From positions 1 to 64,000 of the forward strand of contig VFJQ01000072.1 in assembly GCA_009885995.1 (NCBI GenBank): a DNA stretch of 64,000 nucleotides, read 5' to 3'. A program made the position numbers and the translations under genes. This DNA is from Verrucomicrobiota bacterium. GTDB lineage: Bacteria > Verrucomicrobiota > Verrucomicrobiia > Chthoniobacterales > Chthoniobacteraceae. Shown here piece by piece: positions 8,036 through 18,644 of the stretch; position 1 is the first letter of the stretch, and each line of letters begins with the position of its first letter. The notes beneath the pieces were generated by a model that had not been told where the DNA came from, ran no database searches, and saw only the letters and a list, made by a program, of their open reading frames with translations.

Positions 8036-11000
8036 ATGAACCCGCTCCGCTTTCTCCCCACCGCTTTGCTTTTGTCGCTCCTCCTCTCCGTGCGTGGTCC
8101 TGCCGCACCGGGCGATTTGGATCCCAGTTTTGGCAGCAACGGCAAGGTCACGTTCTCGTTCGGGAGCGGCAGCGAGCGGGTTTATGCCGTGGCCGTGCAG
8201 AGCGATGGCAAGATCGTGCTCGCGGGTTCTGCCACGGTGGGCGGCGAGTTGGACTTTGCCGTGGCGCGATTTCATCCCAATGGCGCGCCGGACACCACTT
8301 TCGGCATCGCGGGCAAGGTCACCACCGACTTTGGGACCATTGATTACGGCCGAACGATGGCCATCCAGAGCGACGGTAAGATCGTCGTGGCCGGTGAAGG
8401 AGACTACAGCGGGGTCGACATCGTGCTGGCTCGTTACGATGTGAATGGCGCGCTCGACATGAGCTTCGGCACTGGTGGAAAGGTGATAAACACCGTCTAC
8501 AGCGGGACCGATCGGGCGAGGGAAGTGCTCATTCAGCCCGACGGGAAGATCGTGGTCGTCGGCTATCGGCAAGCGGGAGACCATGATCCGCTGATCATAC
8601 GCTACAACTCGAACGGAAGCGTGGACACGACCTTTGGCGGTGGCGACGGAAGGTTTATTTTCGACACCATCCCGGACGCGGACGATTTCGCGCAAGCGGG
8701 TGCACTTCAGCCGGATGGCAAAATCGTCATCGCGGGATTCCGTGAGGATACGGAAGATTTCCTGTTCGGACGGGTCACGGCGGCCGGCGCGGCAGACAAC
8801 TCGTTCGATGATAATGGCAGCAAGAGCCACGCGATCGGTGGTGGCGACGAATGCTATTCCATGGCCTTGCAGCCTGACGGCAAGATCATAACGACGGGCG
8901 TAGCCGGAGGCGATTTGGCCGTCGTGCGGTGCCTTCCCAATAGCGACCTCGACACGACGTTCAATGGCACGGGCAAGGTGCTCACACCGGTCGGGACGGG
9001 GACCGCAAAAGGATGGGGAGTGGTGCTCCAAGCGGATGGAAAAATCGTCATCGCGGGCGAGGCGGTGATCGCAGGCAGCCTCGACTTCGCGGTGGTCCGC
9101 TATAAGACGGACGGCGGATTGGACACGACGTTTGGCGGCGCGGGGAAGGTGACCACCGCATTTGCCAGCGGCTCGTCGGACTATGGCCAGGCGATTGCCT
9201 TGCAGAGCGACGGCAAGATTCTCGTGGCTGGACACACCCTGAATGGGACCAGTGAAGACTTCGCGCTGGTGCGGTATTTCGCCACCGTTCCGCCTGCCGC
9301 CGCGACGGCGAGCCCGGCGAGTGTGACCACCATGACCGCGACGCTGGCGGGCGCGATGAATCCGGCGGGGACAGCGGCGACCGTCTATTTCGAGTATGGA
9401 CCGACCGCGCTTTACGGTTCGGTGACGCCGAACCAGAGCTTTCCCGCGGGCACGAGTCTCGTGGAGGTGTTCTCACCCATCACGGGGCTGAGTGCCGGAT
9501 CCACTTATCACTACCGGCTCGTGGCGACGAATGCGGGCGGGACGGCGATGGGTAACGATGTGTCGTTTGTGGCTAACTCCAGTGGCAGCGGTGGGGCGAC
9601 CGCGGTGCCGACGACGACGACCGGGAATGCGATCGACGTGGACCGGCAGGTGGCCACGCTGGAAGGCACGGTGAACCCGAATAGCGGCGGGACGCTGGCG
9701 CAGTTTCAGTATGGCTTCACGACCGACTACGAGTTTGCCACGCCGGTGCAGAATATCGGCAACGGGACGATCGCGGTGCCGATCGAAGCCGACCTGAGCG
9801 GACTCACGCCGGGCCGGACCTATCACTACCGGCTCGTCGGCACGAACGACCTCGGCAGCGGGCCCGGAGTCGATCGCACCTTCACCACGCCGTTTGTCGC
9901 TCCGGCGGCGACGACCGAGGCAGCCACGGGGGTTGGGACCACTACGGCCACGCTCAATGGCACGGTGACGCCGAACGATCTGACGGTGGCGATCAGCTTC
10001 GAGGTGGCGGAAAGCGAGGCGGCGCTGCTCGGCGGCGGCGCGACCTCGTATGCTGCGCTGCCCGGCAATCTTAGCGCGGGCTTGACCACGGCGCAGACGG
10101 TGACGGCTTCGCTCACCGGTTTGAGCCCCGGCCCCGGGGGCGCGCCGAAGGCTTACTTCTACCGCACCCGGGCGACGCCGGTGGGGGCCACGGGCACGAG
10201 CGTCTTCGGAGGAGTGGTGTCTTTCACCGTGCAGAATGCCTCGCCGGTCGCGGCGGACGATGTGTTCGTGATTCTGGGTGACGATCCGCTGCGCGTCCTG
10301 CTCAACGACACCGACGCCGATAGCGACACGCTGCGGATCGTGAGCGTCACGCCGCCAGCGGGCGGGACGGGTTCGCCGCAGATCAGCACAGGGCTGGACC
10401 AGATCAGCTACAATCCGAACGACCTCTTTTTCGATGCGCCGGAGGGCGACAGCTTCACCTATACGATCAGCGACCGCGAGACGAGTGGGCTCACGGATAC
10501 GGCGACGGCGCGCATCTTCTCCGTGAAGGTGCTGCGCGGGCTTTACTCCGGCCTCATCGGCGGAGAGGGCAGCGGAGCGGATGCGTCGGGGCGGCTGGAC
10601 ATCACGCTCTCGCCCACGGGGCAGGTGACGGGCTCCTTCAAGTGGCTGGAGCGGCCGTATCCGTTCAAGGGGGCGACGCTCGGCTCCGATGGCAATCTGA
10701 CGATCACCAAGCCGAAAATCGGCAGCGATGGCGCGCTGGTGGCCGGCGCACAACTCGAACTGACGCTGACGCTCGATCCGATCACGCGCGTGCTCACGGG
10801 CACGCTGACCGATACCGAGGCGGACCCGGACACGGTCGTGCAGGCCGAACTGACTGGCACCGCGACGACCGACGACGTGACGACACTGCCCGAGGCGGGC
10901 ACCTTCAACGCCGTCATCGACACGGGCACCTCCGCCGCGCTGGCCGAGGGAGCCAGCGAAGGCGCCACGCTGCTGCCGCGTGGCGTGGGCTTCGCGCAGG

Positions 11001-11719
11001 TCACGGTGGCGAGGAGCGGCAAAAGGCGGCCGGCGCGATTCGTGGGACGGATGCCGGATAACCAGCCCTTCAGCTCTGGCTCCCGGGCGCTGGTGAGGGC
11101 GCTGCGCGCCACAGCGGGCGCGCGCTATCCGCTCTACGTGGACAATCTTTACCCGAGGACGCGCAACCAGGACAATCGCCTCCAGAGTGGCGGCTTTGTG
11201 AGCGGCAATGTCAGCTTTACCAAGGAGACCGATCGTATGGATTCCGGTATGAATTGGGAGCGGCGGGCGAATGTGGGCACGCGTTTCCCCGGCGGATTCC
11301 GCACCGGGCAGGCGGCCTTCACTGCGACGATGAATGCGGTGCGCTATGGGCGACCGGCGCCGGGGAATCTGCCGGCGGGGATCGTCAACGACGATCGCCT
11401 CGTGAATGCGAAGATCGAGCTGCGCGAAGGCGACCTCGCGAACACGATCACGCGCACGCTCAAGCTCACGCGCGCGGGCACGGCTCCGGTGAGGTCGCGA
11501 GTCGAGCCTGTCCTCGGCCTGGCGGGGAACGTGGAAGCGCTCAAGCTCTCGATCAACGCGAATGGAGGGAAGTTTAGCGGCAGCTTTACCCACCCGGCGG
11601 ACGCTGCGCTGTCGAAGCCGCCGCGCACGAAGTTCAACGGCGTCTTCCAAGGCCAGGACGGCCAGGGCACCTTCACCGGTCCGACCAACACCGGGCGCAT
11701 CCAGATCCTCGCGCAGTAA
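8036..11719 (+). CDS. Large secreted protein: seven delta-60 repeats, Fn3-like domains, cadherin-like domain
   Basis: 1227 residues with an N-terminal signal peptide (LRFLPTALLLSLLLSVRGPA). Residues about 25-430 contain seven delta-60 units, each with a Q(S/P/A)DGKI(V/I) core and ending (L/P)D.(T/S)FG; seven ~55-residue units suit a seven-bladed beta-propeller. Then come three Fn3-like domains (TATLAGAMNPAGTAATVYFE, GLTPGRTYHYRLVGTN) at about 430-740. A cadherin/Ig-like domain follows (PVAADDVFVI ... LLNDTDADSDTLRI). A long C-terminal region (LYSGLIGGEG ... GSFTHPADAA) has tandem similarity to itself and is typical of verrucomicrobial extracellular proteins. There is no obvious sorting signal. 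Surface or secreted binding is inferred; no catalytic motif seen. Confidence 0.85.
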   Translation: MNPLRFLPTALLLSLLLSVRGPAAPGDLDPSFGSNGKVTFSFGSGSERVYAVAVQSDGKIVLAGSATVGGELDFAVARFHPNGAPDTTFGIAGKVTTDFGTIDYGRTMAIQSDGKIVVAGEGDYSGVDIVLARYDVNGALDMSFGTGGKVINTVYSGTDRAREVLIQPDGKIVVVGYRQAGDHDPLIIRYNSNGSVDTTFGGGDGRFIFDTIPDADDFAQAGALQPDGKIVIAGFREDTEDFLFGRVTAAGAADNSFDDNGSKSHAIGGGDECYSMALQPDGKIITTGVAGGDLAVVRCLPNSDLDTTFNGTGKVLTPVGTGTAKGWGVVLQADGKIVIAGEAVIAGSLDFAVVRYKTDGGLDTTFGGAGKVTTAFASGSSDYGQAIALQSDGKILVAGHTLNGTSEDFALVRYFATVPPAAATASPASVTTMTATLAGAMNPAGTAATVYFEYGPTALYGSVTPNQSFPAGTSLVEVFSPITGLSAGSTYHYRLVATNAGGTAMGNDVSFVANSSGSGGATAVPTTTTGNAIDVDRQVATLEGTVNPNSGGTLAQFQYGFTTDYEFATPVQNIGNGTIAVPIEADLSGLTPGRTYHYRLVGTNDLGSGPGVDRTFTTPFVAPAATTEAATGVGTTTATLNGTVTPNDLTVAISFEVAESEAALLGGGATSYAALPGNLSAGLTTAQTVTASLTGLSPGPGGAPKAYFYRTRATPVGATGTSVFGGVVSFTVQNASPVAADDVFVILGDDPLRVLLNDTDADSDTLRIVSVTPPAGGTGSPQISTGLDQISYNPNDLFFDAPEGDSFTYTISDRETSGLTDTATARIFSVKVLRGLYSGLIGGEGSGADASGRLDITLSPTGQVTGSFKWLERPYPFKGATLGSDGNLTITKPKIGSDGALVAGAQLELTLTLDPITRVLTGTLTDTEADPDTVVQAELTGTATTDDVTTLPEAGTFNAVIDTGTSAALAEGASEGATLLPRGVGFAQVTVARSGKRRPARFVGRMPDNQPFSSGSRALVRALRATAGARYPLYVDNLYPRTRNQDNRLQSGGFVSGNVSFTKETDRMDSGMNWERRANVGTRFPGGFRTGQAAFTATMNAVRYGRPAPGNLPAGIVNDDRLVNAKIELREGDLANTITRTLKLTRAGTAPVRSRVEPVLGLAGNVEALKLSINANGGKFSGSFTHPADAALSKPPRTKFNGVFQGQDGQGTFTGPTNTGRIQILAQ

Positions 11720-11801
11720 CGACGGATCCTTTGTCCGCGCCGGTCGGTATGCGCGTTTCAGGCTGGCGGGAAGGCGCGGGGGCGTGGAAAGGAGGGGCCG
11801 C

Positions 11802-13190
11802 TTGAAACACGAAACGCCCGACCGCATCGCTGCCGCGCTCGGCAGACTGGTGGAAGACTTCTTCCATCCGCCTGCGCTCGGTCGTGCGCGGCCGCCGGAG
11901 GAACTGGCGCGCGATTTGATCCTCGATGTGCCCGCGCAGGGCATGGACTTCGCGGCGATCGAGCAGGCGGTGGCCGCGTATCTCGATGCCGGTTTCCGTG
12001 CGCAGCACCCGCGGTTCATGAACTCGCTCAGCTCGCGCAGCCACGAGATCGGCCTGCTCGGCGACGTGCTCGGCGCGGTGGTGAATACGACGATGGCCAC
12101 CTACGAGTCGTCGCCCGCCGGCACGCTGGTCGAGCGCGCGCTCATCGCGAAGCTCGGCCGCTGCATGGGCTACGCGCGGTGCGACGGGCTGCTCACCTCC
12201 GGTGGCAGCATGTCGAACCTGCTCGCGATGCTGTGCGCCCGGCATCGCGCCGCGCCCGACGCGAAGCGTCGCGGGCTCAGCGACGGGCCGCGGCTCGTGC
12301 TCTTCACCAGCGACCAGGCGCACTATTCGATCGCCAGCGCCGCGCAGGCGCTCGGCCTCGGGGAAGACGGTGTGATCGCCGTGGCGACGGACGCGCTCGG
12401 GCGGATGCAGCCGGAGCGGCTGGAGGAAGCCATCGCCGCCGTGCTCGCTCGCGGAGAGAAGCCGTTCCTCGTCGTCGGCACCGCGGGCACGACGGTGCTC
12501 GGCGCCTTCGATCCGCTCGCCGAACTCGCCGCCATCGCGCACCGGCACGGCTGCTGGTTTCACGTCGATGCGTGTTTCGGCGGCGCCGCAGCGCTGTGCG
12601 TTGAGGGAAAAACCATGCTCGCCGGCATCGAGCACGCGGACTCGATTTCGTGGGATCAGCACAAGCTGATGGGCGTGCCGCTGAGCTGCTCGGCGCTGCT
12701 GACGCCGCACGCGGACCTCCTCGGCAGTGCGGTCGTCGCGGGCGATGGTTCGTATCTTTTTCACAACGACGGATCGGGACTCGATGCCGGCCTCAAGTCG
12801 CTCCAATGCGGCCGCCGCATCGATGCGTGGAAGGCGTGGCTGCTCTGGCTTTATCTCGGCGACGCGGGCTACGAGGCGCGCACGCGCCGCCTCTTCGATC
12901 TGGCGCGCGAAGTGGGCGAAGCGGTGCAGCGCGACCCGCGGCTCGAACTCGTCTTCCCCGTGCAATCCTTCTGCGTGAATTTCCGCGCCGTGCCGCCGCC
13001 CGGCGAAGACGCCGCCGCCTTCACGCTCCGCCTGCGCGAGCGGCTGATGTCGAGCGGCATCGCCTGCCTGAACTACGCGATGACGAAGGGCACGCTGCAC
13101 TTCCGCTGGGCCATCACGAACCCCGACCTGACGCCCGGCGATGTGGAATCGTTGCTCGCCGACGTGGTGGCTGAAGCGGCGGTAAGGTAG
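11802..13190 (+). CDS. PLP-dependent group II amino-acid decarboxylase
   Basis: 462 residues. Pyridoxal-phosphate decarboxylase of the glutamate/aromatic/diaminobutyrate group. Visible motifs: LLTSGGSMSNLLAM (cofactor phosphate region), GTAGTTVLGAFDPL, HVDACFGGAA (cofactor Asp), and SWDQHKLMGVPLSCSALL with the Schiff-base Lys in DQHK. The start is taken as TTG at 11802: it lies 83 nt after the preceding stop, is preceded by AAAGGAGGGG at proper spacing, and the following KHETPDRIAAALGRLVEDFF is where family proteins begin. Upstream in-frame codons overlap the delta-60 gene and read as junk. Substrate is not decidable; glutamate, 2,4-diaminobutyrate, cysteine sulfinate or an aromatic amino acid are all possible. 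The stop overlaps a GTAG repeat. Confidence 0.9.
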   Translation: MKHETPDRIAAALGRLVEDFFHPPALGRARPPEELARDLILDVPAQGMDFAAIEQAVAAYLDAGFRAQHPRFMNSLSSRSHEIGLLGDVLGAVVNTTMATYESSPAGTLVERALIAKLGRCMGYARCDGLLTSGGSMSNLLAMLCARHRAAPDAKRRGLSDGPRLVLFTSDQAHYSIASAAQALGLGEDGVIAVATDALGRMQPERLEEAIAAVLARGEKPFLVVGTAGTTVLGAFDPLAELAAIAHRHGCWFHVDACFGGAAALCVEGKTMLAGIEHADSISWDQHKLMGVPLSCSALLTPHADLLGSAVVAGDGSYLFHNDGSGLDAGLKSLQCGRRIDAWKAWLLWLYLGDAGYEARTRRLFDLAREVGEAVQRDPRLELVFPVQSFCVNFRAVPPPGEDAAAFTLRLRERLMSSGIACLNYAMTKGTLHFRWAITNPDLTPGDVESLLADVVAEAAVR

Positions 13191-13263
13191 GGACGGCTGT
13201 CCTCAGCCGTCCGCGTTTGTGCAATCGCTACGTTTGCGGCCCGCTGGGGACAGCGGGCCCTAC
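13187..13263. repeat. Compound GTAG-REP: two hairpins in inverted orientation
   Basis: GTAG at 13187 (including the decarboxylase stop) is followed by hairpin GGACGGCTG / CAGCCGTCC (13191-13212). After a 25-nt spacer comes hairpin GGCCCGCTG / CAGCGGGCC (13238-13259) and then CTAC, i.e. GTAG on the other strand. Each stem is a perfect 9 bp with a TCCT or GGGA loop. This is a BIME-like pair. It exactly fills the space between two convergent genes and may also end both transcripts. Confidence 0.8.
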
Positions 13264-14694
13264 CTAAGCGAGCAGCGGTTTCACGATGTGCCCATGCACG
13301 TCGGTGAGCCGGTAGTTGCGGCCTTGGTATTTGAAAGTCAGCCGCTCGTGATCGAGGCCGAGCTGGTGCAGCACGGTCGCGTTGAGGTCATGCACGTGGA
13401 CGCCGTCTTTCACGACATTGAAGCCGAACTCATCGGTCTCGCCATGGCTCACGCCCGGTTTGATCCCGCCGCCGGCGAGCCACATCGTGAACGCGTCCTT
13501 GTGATGATCGCGGCCCGGCTTCGTCGCCGTGCCGTCGCCGCTGATGCCCTGCGCGAGCGGCGTGCGGCCAAACTCCGCGCCCCACACGACGAGAGTGTCG
13601 TTGAGCAGGCCGCGCCGCTTGAGATCGGTGATCAGCGCCGCGCAGGCCTGGTCGATGTCACGGCACTTTGCCGGGAGGCGCGCGCCGAGGCTGGCGTGGT
13701 GATCCCAGTCGGAATCGAAGAGCTGGACCATCCGGACGCCGCGCTCGACGAGCCGGCGCGCGAGCAGGCAGTTGTTCGCAAACGACGCCTGCCCCGGCTT
13801 CGCGCCATACATCGCGAGCGTCTCGGGCGATTCCTTCGAGATGTCCATCAGCTCCGGCACGCTCGTCTGCATCCGGAAAGCCATCTCGTATTGGCTGATG
13901 CGCGTCGCGATCTCGGGGTCGCCCACGTCGGCGAGTTGCGATTGGTTGAGCGCGTTCACTGCGTCGAGCACGCGGCGGCGATCGGCGGCGCCGTGGCCAT
14001 CGGGATTCGTGAGGAAGAGCACCGGCTCGCCTTTGCTCCGGAATTGGATGCCTTGATAGACACTCGGCAGAAAGCCCGTGCTCCACAGGCTCGTGCCCGC
14101 GCCGCCCGCAGGGCCGGAGAGGAAGACGACATAGGCGGGCAGGTCCTGGTTTTCCGAGCCGAGTCCGTAGGTCACCCACGAACCAAAGCTCGGCCGACCG
14201 CCGCGTCCGAACCCGCTGTGCAGAAACATCTGCGCGGGCGCGTGATTGATCTCCTCGGTGTGCAGCGAGTGCACGAACGAGATGTCGTCCGCGACCGTCG
14301 CGAGATGCGGCAGCAACTCGGAGAAGGTCTGCCCGCTCTGCCCATGCTGCGCGAATTTGTAACGCGAGCCCGCGAGCTTCATGCGCCCGCCGATGAAGGC
14401 GAAGCGTTTGCCGGCGAGCAACTCCTCCGGGCAGTCCTCGCCGTCGTGCTGCACGAGCGCGGGTTTGTCCTCGAACAGATCGAGCTGCGAAGGCGCGCCG
14501 ATCATGTGGAGGTAGATCACGTTCTTCGCCTTCGGCGCGAAGTGCGGCGCCTTCACTGAGAGCGGATTCACCGGGGCGCCGGCGGCGTTTTCCCGAAGCA
14601 GGCCGGCGAGCGCGGCGGACCCGAGCGTGAGTCCGCTGCGGCGGAAAAACTGCCGGCGGCTATGAGTGGCGAGGAGGTGTTCGAGTGGATTCAT
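13264..14694 (-). CDS. DUF1501 family protein, Tat-exported
   Basis: 476 residues. The twin-arginine signal ([22 protein letters not shown]) points to export in folded form. The body is DUF1501 (sulfatase-superfamily-like fold): [22 protein letters not shown] near the N-terminus, [46 protein letters not shown] and the C-terminal DRDHHK-like [21 protein letters not shown]. These proteins are almost always encoded beside a DUF1549/DUF1553 protein, as here: the upstream gene ends 3 nt before this start, so the pair is one operon. The biochemical role is not firmly known; a function in extracellular carbohydrate breakdown is the usual inference. Confidence 0.93.
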   Translation of the reverse strand: MNPLEHLLATHSRRQFFRRSGLTLGSAALAGLLRENAAGAPVNPLSVKAPHFAPKAKNVIYLHMIGAPSQLDLFEDKPALVQHDGEDCPEELLAGKRFAFIGGRMKLAGSRYKFAQHGQSGQTFSELLPHLATVADDISFVHSLHTEEINHAPAQMFLHSGFGRGGRPSFGSWVTYGLGSENQDLPAYVVFLSGPAGGAGTSLWSTGFLPSVYQGIQFRSKGEPVLFLTNPDGHGAADRRRVLDAVNALNQSQLADVGDPEIATRISQYEMAFRMQTSVPELMDISKESPETLAMYGAKPGQASFANNCLLARRLVERGVRMVQLFDSDWDHHASLGARLPAKCRDIDQACAALITDLKRRGLLNDTLVVWGAEFGRTPLAQGISGDGTATKPGRDHHKDAFTMWLAGGGIKPGVSHGETDEFGFNVVKDGVHVHDLNATVLHQLGLDHERLTFKYQGRNYRLTDVHGHIVKPLLA

Positions 14695-14697
14695 GCG

Positions 14698-17685
14698 TCA
14701 GCCTTTCGTGATGGTTTCGTCGAGGTTCAGCAGCGCAGTTGCGACGGCATACCACGCCGCGGCTTCTCCCGCGGTGGTGCGCTCGGTCTCGAATAGTTTC
14801 GTGAGCGTCTGCAGCTCGCTATCCTTCGGCTCTCGCGCGAGGGCGAGGCGGAAAGCATGCCGGATGCGGACATCGACGGAGGCGGTCGGCTGCTCAGCGA
14901 GGATGCGTTTCGCGAAAGCCTGCGCGGCTTCGACATAGACGGGATCGTTGAGCAGCGTGAGCGCTTGCAGCGGCGTGTTTGAGCGCGAGCGCTTCACGGT
15001 GCAGGCCATGCGCGCGCTGGCGTCGAAATTCACGAAGCTCGGGTAGGGCGCGCCGCGCTTGAGCACCACGTAGAGGCCGCGGCGGTATCGGTCTTCGCCG
15101 CTACTAACCACGTAGTCGTATCGCTGGCCGCCGACTTTGTCCCACAGGCCGTCGGGCTGCGGTGGGCGGATGGACGGGCCGCCTTGCTTGAGGCTGAGCA
15201 GGCCGGCGATCGCGAGCGCGTTGTCGCGGATCGTCTCGGCGTCGAGCCGATGCCGCGGGCCGCGGGCGAGCAGCTTGTTTTGATCGTCGCGGGCGAGCAG
15301 CTCGGGCGTGATGCGCGAGGACTGCCGGTAGGTCACGCTCGTGACTATCACTTTGAGGACGTGCTTCATCGACCAGCCGCCGTCCATGAACTCGCACGCG
15401 AGCCAGTCGAGCAGTTCGGGATGCGTCGGCTGCTCGCCTTTGATCCCAAAATCCTCCGCCGTGCCGACGAGCCCGCGCCCGAACAACTCGGCCCACCAGC
15501 GGTTCACCGTGACGCGCGCGGCGAGCGGGTTGTCGCGCGAGACGAGCCAGCGCGCGAGGTCGAGTCGCGTGCGTTGCTCGGGGTTCGCTGCGGTCAGGAT
15601 CGCGGGCGTGCCGGGCTGCACGGGCTCGCCGCGATCGGTATAGACGCCGCGATTGAACATCGTGCTCACGCGCGGCTCGGCGAGTTCCTGCATCACAAGC
15701 GTCTGGTCCTGCTTGAGTTTGAGGAGCCGCAGGTCGGCCTGGCGGAGTTGTTCGCGCAGCGAGACGAGTGGCTTGTCCTGCTTTGCGTGGTAAGCGGCGA
15801 GCGCTTTGGCCTGCCCCACGGTGCGTTTCTCGCGCGGGACTGCGAGGATCTTCGCGATGTCGTCTGAGAGCGGCTCGCCGCCGAGCTTCCCGGTGAAGGC
15901 CGAGAGGCGCAGCCGCCCGAGGGTGCGTCCGCCGCCGAAGTTCTGCACGAGCTTGAATGTGAGCGTCGTGCCGCCGGGGAATCCGATCGGTTCGGCGCAC
16001 TCGAACGTCGCCCAGTGCGGCTTGCTAAATTCCGGGTTGATCGCCCAGCCGCTCTGCTTGTCGCCGGTCGCATCGGTCAGCAGTTCCTCGACCGGGAAGT
16101 TCTTCTGCGAGAACGACGCGGTGGCTTTCGCGAACTTCACGCGCACCGCTTCGCCGGTGCCGACTGCCGGAGCGGCGGCGACGATGAATTCATTCAGCAC
16201 GAAATTTGGCCGGCCTGCGTCGCCGCGACCGGGTCCGTCGCCGGGGAGCGATGGATCGGTGAGCGCTTCGAGCTTGAAGCCGGTGATGGCGGTGAGCTGC
16301 GTCTTCACCGTGAGGGTGTAGGTGTCGGTCGCCGGCGTGTTGTCGTCGGAGAGCAGCACCGATTGGTCGTCGAGCACGCGATGCGCGGAGCCGGCGAGCG
16401 AATCGAAGTCGGCGACATCGAGCGCGTGCTGCTGTGCGGAGTTCGTCGTCTCGGCGACGAGGCGCGCTTCCCACGCGCCAGCGCCTTCAGCGAGCTCCTT
16501 CTCTCTCTCGGCGATCGCATCCTTCAGCTTCATCCGCTCCGTTTCGATCGCCGTGCGCTCAGCGATCTTCTTCGCGTCCTTCACGTCGCGATACGGCCCG
16601 ATGAAGCGGATCGAGCCGAGCGTGTTAGCGTTCGCGCGATCGGCTTCGAGCGCGGTGTTATTGAAGAACGCGAAGAGCGAGTAGTAGTCGCGCATCGTGA
16701 ACGGATCGAACTTGTGATCGTGGCACTGCGAGCACTCGATCGTGGTGCCGAGCCAGACGGCGCCGAGCGTGTTCACGCGGTCGAAGACCTGGTTCACGCG
16801 GTTTTCCTCCGGCTCCGTGCCGGCTTCCACGTTGCACGGGTTGCAGCGATTGAAGCCGGTCGCGATGATCTGGTCGTCCGTGGCGTTGGGCAGGAGGTCG
16901 CCGGCGAGTTGCTCGATGGTGAAGCGATCGAACGGCATGTCCACATTCAGCGCGCGCACGACCCAGTCGCGATACGGCCAGATGTCGCGGAAGTCATCGC
17001 GCTGAAAGCCGTGCGAGTCGGCGTAACGCGCGAGGTCGAGCCATGGTCGCGCCCACCGAACGCCAAACTGCGGCGAGGCGAGCAGCCGATCGACGGCGCG
17101 CTCGTAAGCGTCCGGCTTCGTGTCGGAGAGGAAGGCATCGACTTCCGCCGGAGTCGGCGGGAGGCCCGTGAGGTCGAGCGACACGCGGCGGAGCAAGGTC
17201 GCGCGAACGGCTTCGGGTGAAGGCGCGAGCCCCTCCTCCGCGAGTCGCGTGCGGACGAAATGATCGACTGGATTTATCCCCGCTGGCACCGCGGTGCGCT
17301 GCGGCGGCTCGTAGGCCCAGTGCTTCACGTTCTCCGGCCACTCGGCGCCGGCATCGATCCAGCGCTTGAGCGTGGCGATTTCCTTCTCGCTGAGCCCGTC
17401 GCCTTTCGGCGGCATCCGCTCGTCCTTGTCATGCGACGACACGCGCAGGATCAGGTCGCTCTCCGTGCTCTTGCCGGGCACGAAGACTGGTGTCTCCGAC
17501 TTGCCGCCCTTGAGCGCATTGACCCGTGAAGTCAGCCGCAGTTCGCCCTTGGGCTTCTGCTCGCTGTGGCAGTCGTAGCAGTGCGTGGCGAGGATCGGGC
17601 GGACGTCGCGGCGGAAATCGACACCCGTGCCGGCGCGGGTCGCCGCGCCGCTGAGGAGCAGGATGAGGAGAAGGCGAAGTTGCAT
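14698..17685 (-). CDS. PSCyt1-DUF1549-DUF1553 cytochrome-type exported protein
   Basis: 995 residues. A signal peptide ([16 protein letters not shown]) precedes a planctomycete-type cytochrome domain whose heme site is HCYDCH (CxxCH), with MPPKG as the likely distal ligand segment. DUF1549 (about 140-350) contains [32 protein letters not shown] and [13 protein letters not shown], a second CxxCH-like pair. A coiled-coil Lys/Glu stretch ([20 protein letters not shown]) and a beta-rich middle follow. DUF1553 is at about 620-960 ([55 protein letters not shown]). ATG at 17685 is chosen for the signal peptide; the frame is open further upstream. Known as the constant partner of DUF1501. Redox or glycan function is inferred only. 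Confidence 0.93.
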   Translation of the reverse strand: MQLRLLLILLLSGAATRAGTGVDFRRDVRPILATHCYDCHSEQKPKGELRLTSRVNALKGGKSETPVFVPGKSTESDLILRVSSHDKDERMPPKGDGLSEKEIATLKRWIDAGAEWPENVKHWAYEPPQRTAVPAGINPVDHFVRTRLAEEGLAPSPEAVRATLLRRVSLDLTGLPPTPAEVDAFLSDTKPDAYERAVDRLLASPQFGVRWARPWLDLARYADSHGFQRDDFRDIWPYRDWVVRALNVDMPFDRFTIEQLAGDLLPNATDDQIIATGFNRCNPCNVEAGTEPEENRVNQVFDRVNTLGAVWLGTTIECSQCHDHKFDPFTMRDYYSLFAFFNNTALEADRANANTLGSIRFIGPYRDVKDAKKIAERTAIETERMKLKDAIAEREKELAEGAGAWEARLVAETTNSAQQHALDVADFDSLAGSAHRVLDDQSVLLSDDNTPATDTYTLTVKTQLTAITGFKLEALTDPSLPGDGPGRGDAGRPNFVLNEFIVAAAPAVGTGEAVRVKFAKATASFSQKNFPVEELLTDATGDKQSGWAINPEFSKPHWATFECAEPIGFPGGTTLTFKLVQNFGGGRTLGRLRLSAFTGKLGGEPLSDDIAKILAVPREKRTVGQAKALAAYHAKQDKPLVSLREQLRQADLRLLKLKQDQTLVMQELAEPRVSTMFNRGVYTDRGEPVQPGTPAILTAANPEQRTRLDLARWLVSRDNPLAARVTVNRWWAELFGRGLVGTAEDFGIKGEQPTHPELLDWLACEFMDGGWSMKHVLKVIVTSVTYRQSSRITPELLARDDQNKLLARGPRHRLDAETIRDNALAIAGLLSLKQGGPSIRPPQPDGLWDKVGGQRYDYVVSSGEDRYRRGLYVVLKRGAPYPSFVNFDASARMACTVKRSRSNTPLQALTLLNDPVYVEAAQAFAKRILAEQPTASVDVRIRHAFRLALAREPKDSELQTLTKLFETERTTAGEAAAWYAVATALLNLDETITKG

Positions 17686-17840
17686 CGGGAGGCGCACGGT
17701 AGCCCAATCTCGCTTCGGCTCACCTACCCGGAGGCGCATGGAGGATACTGCCGGTGTCCCTCCCGCTGTTCGCAACAATTGGCTCGCCTCCCAGCCCCGA
17801 TCCCGGCTTGATGCGCGCCCGAAGTGAGGCGCGCGCACCT

Positions 17841-18644
17841 ATGATATTCAAAGTCGAAAACTGCCCCGACTACTTGGTCGGTTCCCTTTTCTTCCTCATG
17901 TCGTGGGTGGTGCTCTACTGGCGTGCGCCGCAGAGCCGGAAGGCGATCCTATGGGCGAGCATCACGCTGCTGCCGTTCGGGCCGGTGCTCGAGTCGCTTT
18001 ACATCATCGATTACTGGTGCCCGCAGCATCTCTTCTATTGGCAGTTTTTCGGCTGGCTGCGCGTCAGCCTCGAAGACCTCATCTTCACCTTCACGTGCCT
18101 CGGCATTTGCGCGGGCATGTTCGATCTCGTGCATCGGCGCCACCACAAGCGCGAGATCACGTGCGTGTGTTGGCAAAGCTATGCGCGGCTATTCGGCGCT
18201 GGCGTGATCTGCCTCGGGATCATCCTCGGCGTGTGGTTTTGGGGACGCGGCCACAGCATCCGCTGGCTGCACTCGGTCAATGCGCACGCGATCGGCTGCC
18301 TCGTCGTCTTCCCGATCGTCATCGTCCGCAAAGGCTGGCGCGTGGCCGGTCATGTCGCGGCCATCGGCGGCGCGATCTATATGGTGATCTTCTACGCGCT
18401 CTACTACGTGCGCCTTTACCCGACGATCTTCGATCGCTGGTGGATGCTGGATCACCTGAGCGGCATTCGCTTCCTCACCATCCCGATCGAGGAGATCTAC
18501 TGGATGGCAGTCACCGTGCTCTTCATCGGACCGATGGTGCGCTTTTGCCTCGACCACACGCCGGACAATAGGTGGATGGTCGCGCAGGAATTTGGCGAAT
18601 GGCGCCAGCAGCGCGCCGCTCGCAAGAAACAACCCAAACCATGA
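17841..18644 (+). CDS. Membrane protein with lycopene-cyclase-type domain
   Basis: 267 residues with about seven hydrophobic segments. The C-terminal TIPIEEIYWMAVTVLF matches the conserved P.EE motif of the CrtYc/CrtYd lycopene cyclase fold (also in bacterial CarY-type proteins), and acidic LESLYIIDYW stands in the matching N-terminal position. ATG at 17841 follows GAAGTGAGG; an earlier ATG (17811) adds only a polar leader. Its stop overlaps the next start in an ATGA arrangement, so the porin downstream is translationally coupled. No phytoene synthase or CrtI desaturase is visible in the window, so the substrate may not be lycopene. The Cys/His-rich cytoplasmic loop (VHRRHHKREITCVCW) is unusual. 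Confidence 0.7.
   Translation: MIFKVENCPDYLVGSLFFLMSWVVLYWRAPQSRKAILWASITLLPFGPVLESLYIIDYWCPQHLFYWQFFGWLRVSLEDLIFTFTCLGICAGMFDLVHRRHHKREITCVCWQSYARLFGAGVICLGIILGVWFWGRGHSIRWLHSVNAHAIGCLVVFPIVIVRKGWRVAGHVAAIGGAIYMVIFYALYYVRLYPTIFDRWWMLDHLSGIRFLTIPIEEIYWMAVTVLFIGPMVRFCLDHTPDNRWMVAQEFGEWRQQRAARKKQPKP

Noticed and set aside
9473..12100. 875-codon minus-strand ORF opposite the delta-60 and decarboxylase genes
   Set aside because: Arg/His-rich composition without motifs, and both plus-strand genes have clear domains; antisense shadow.
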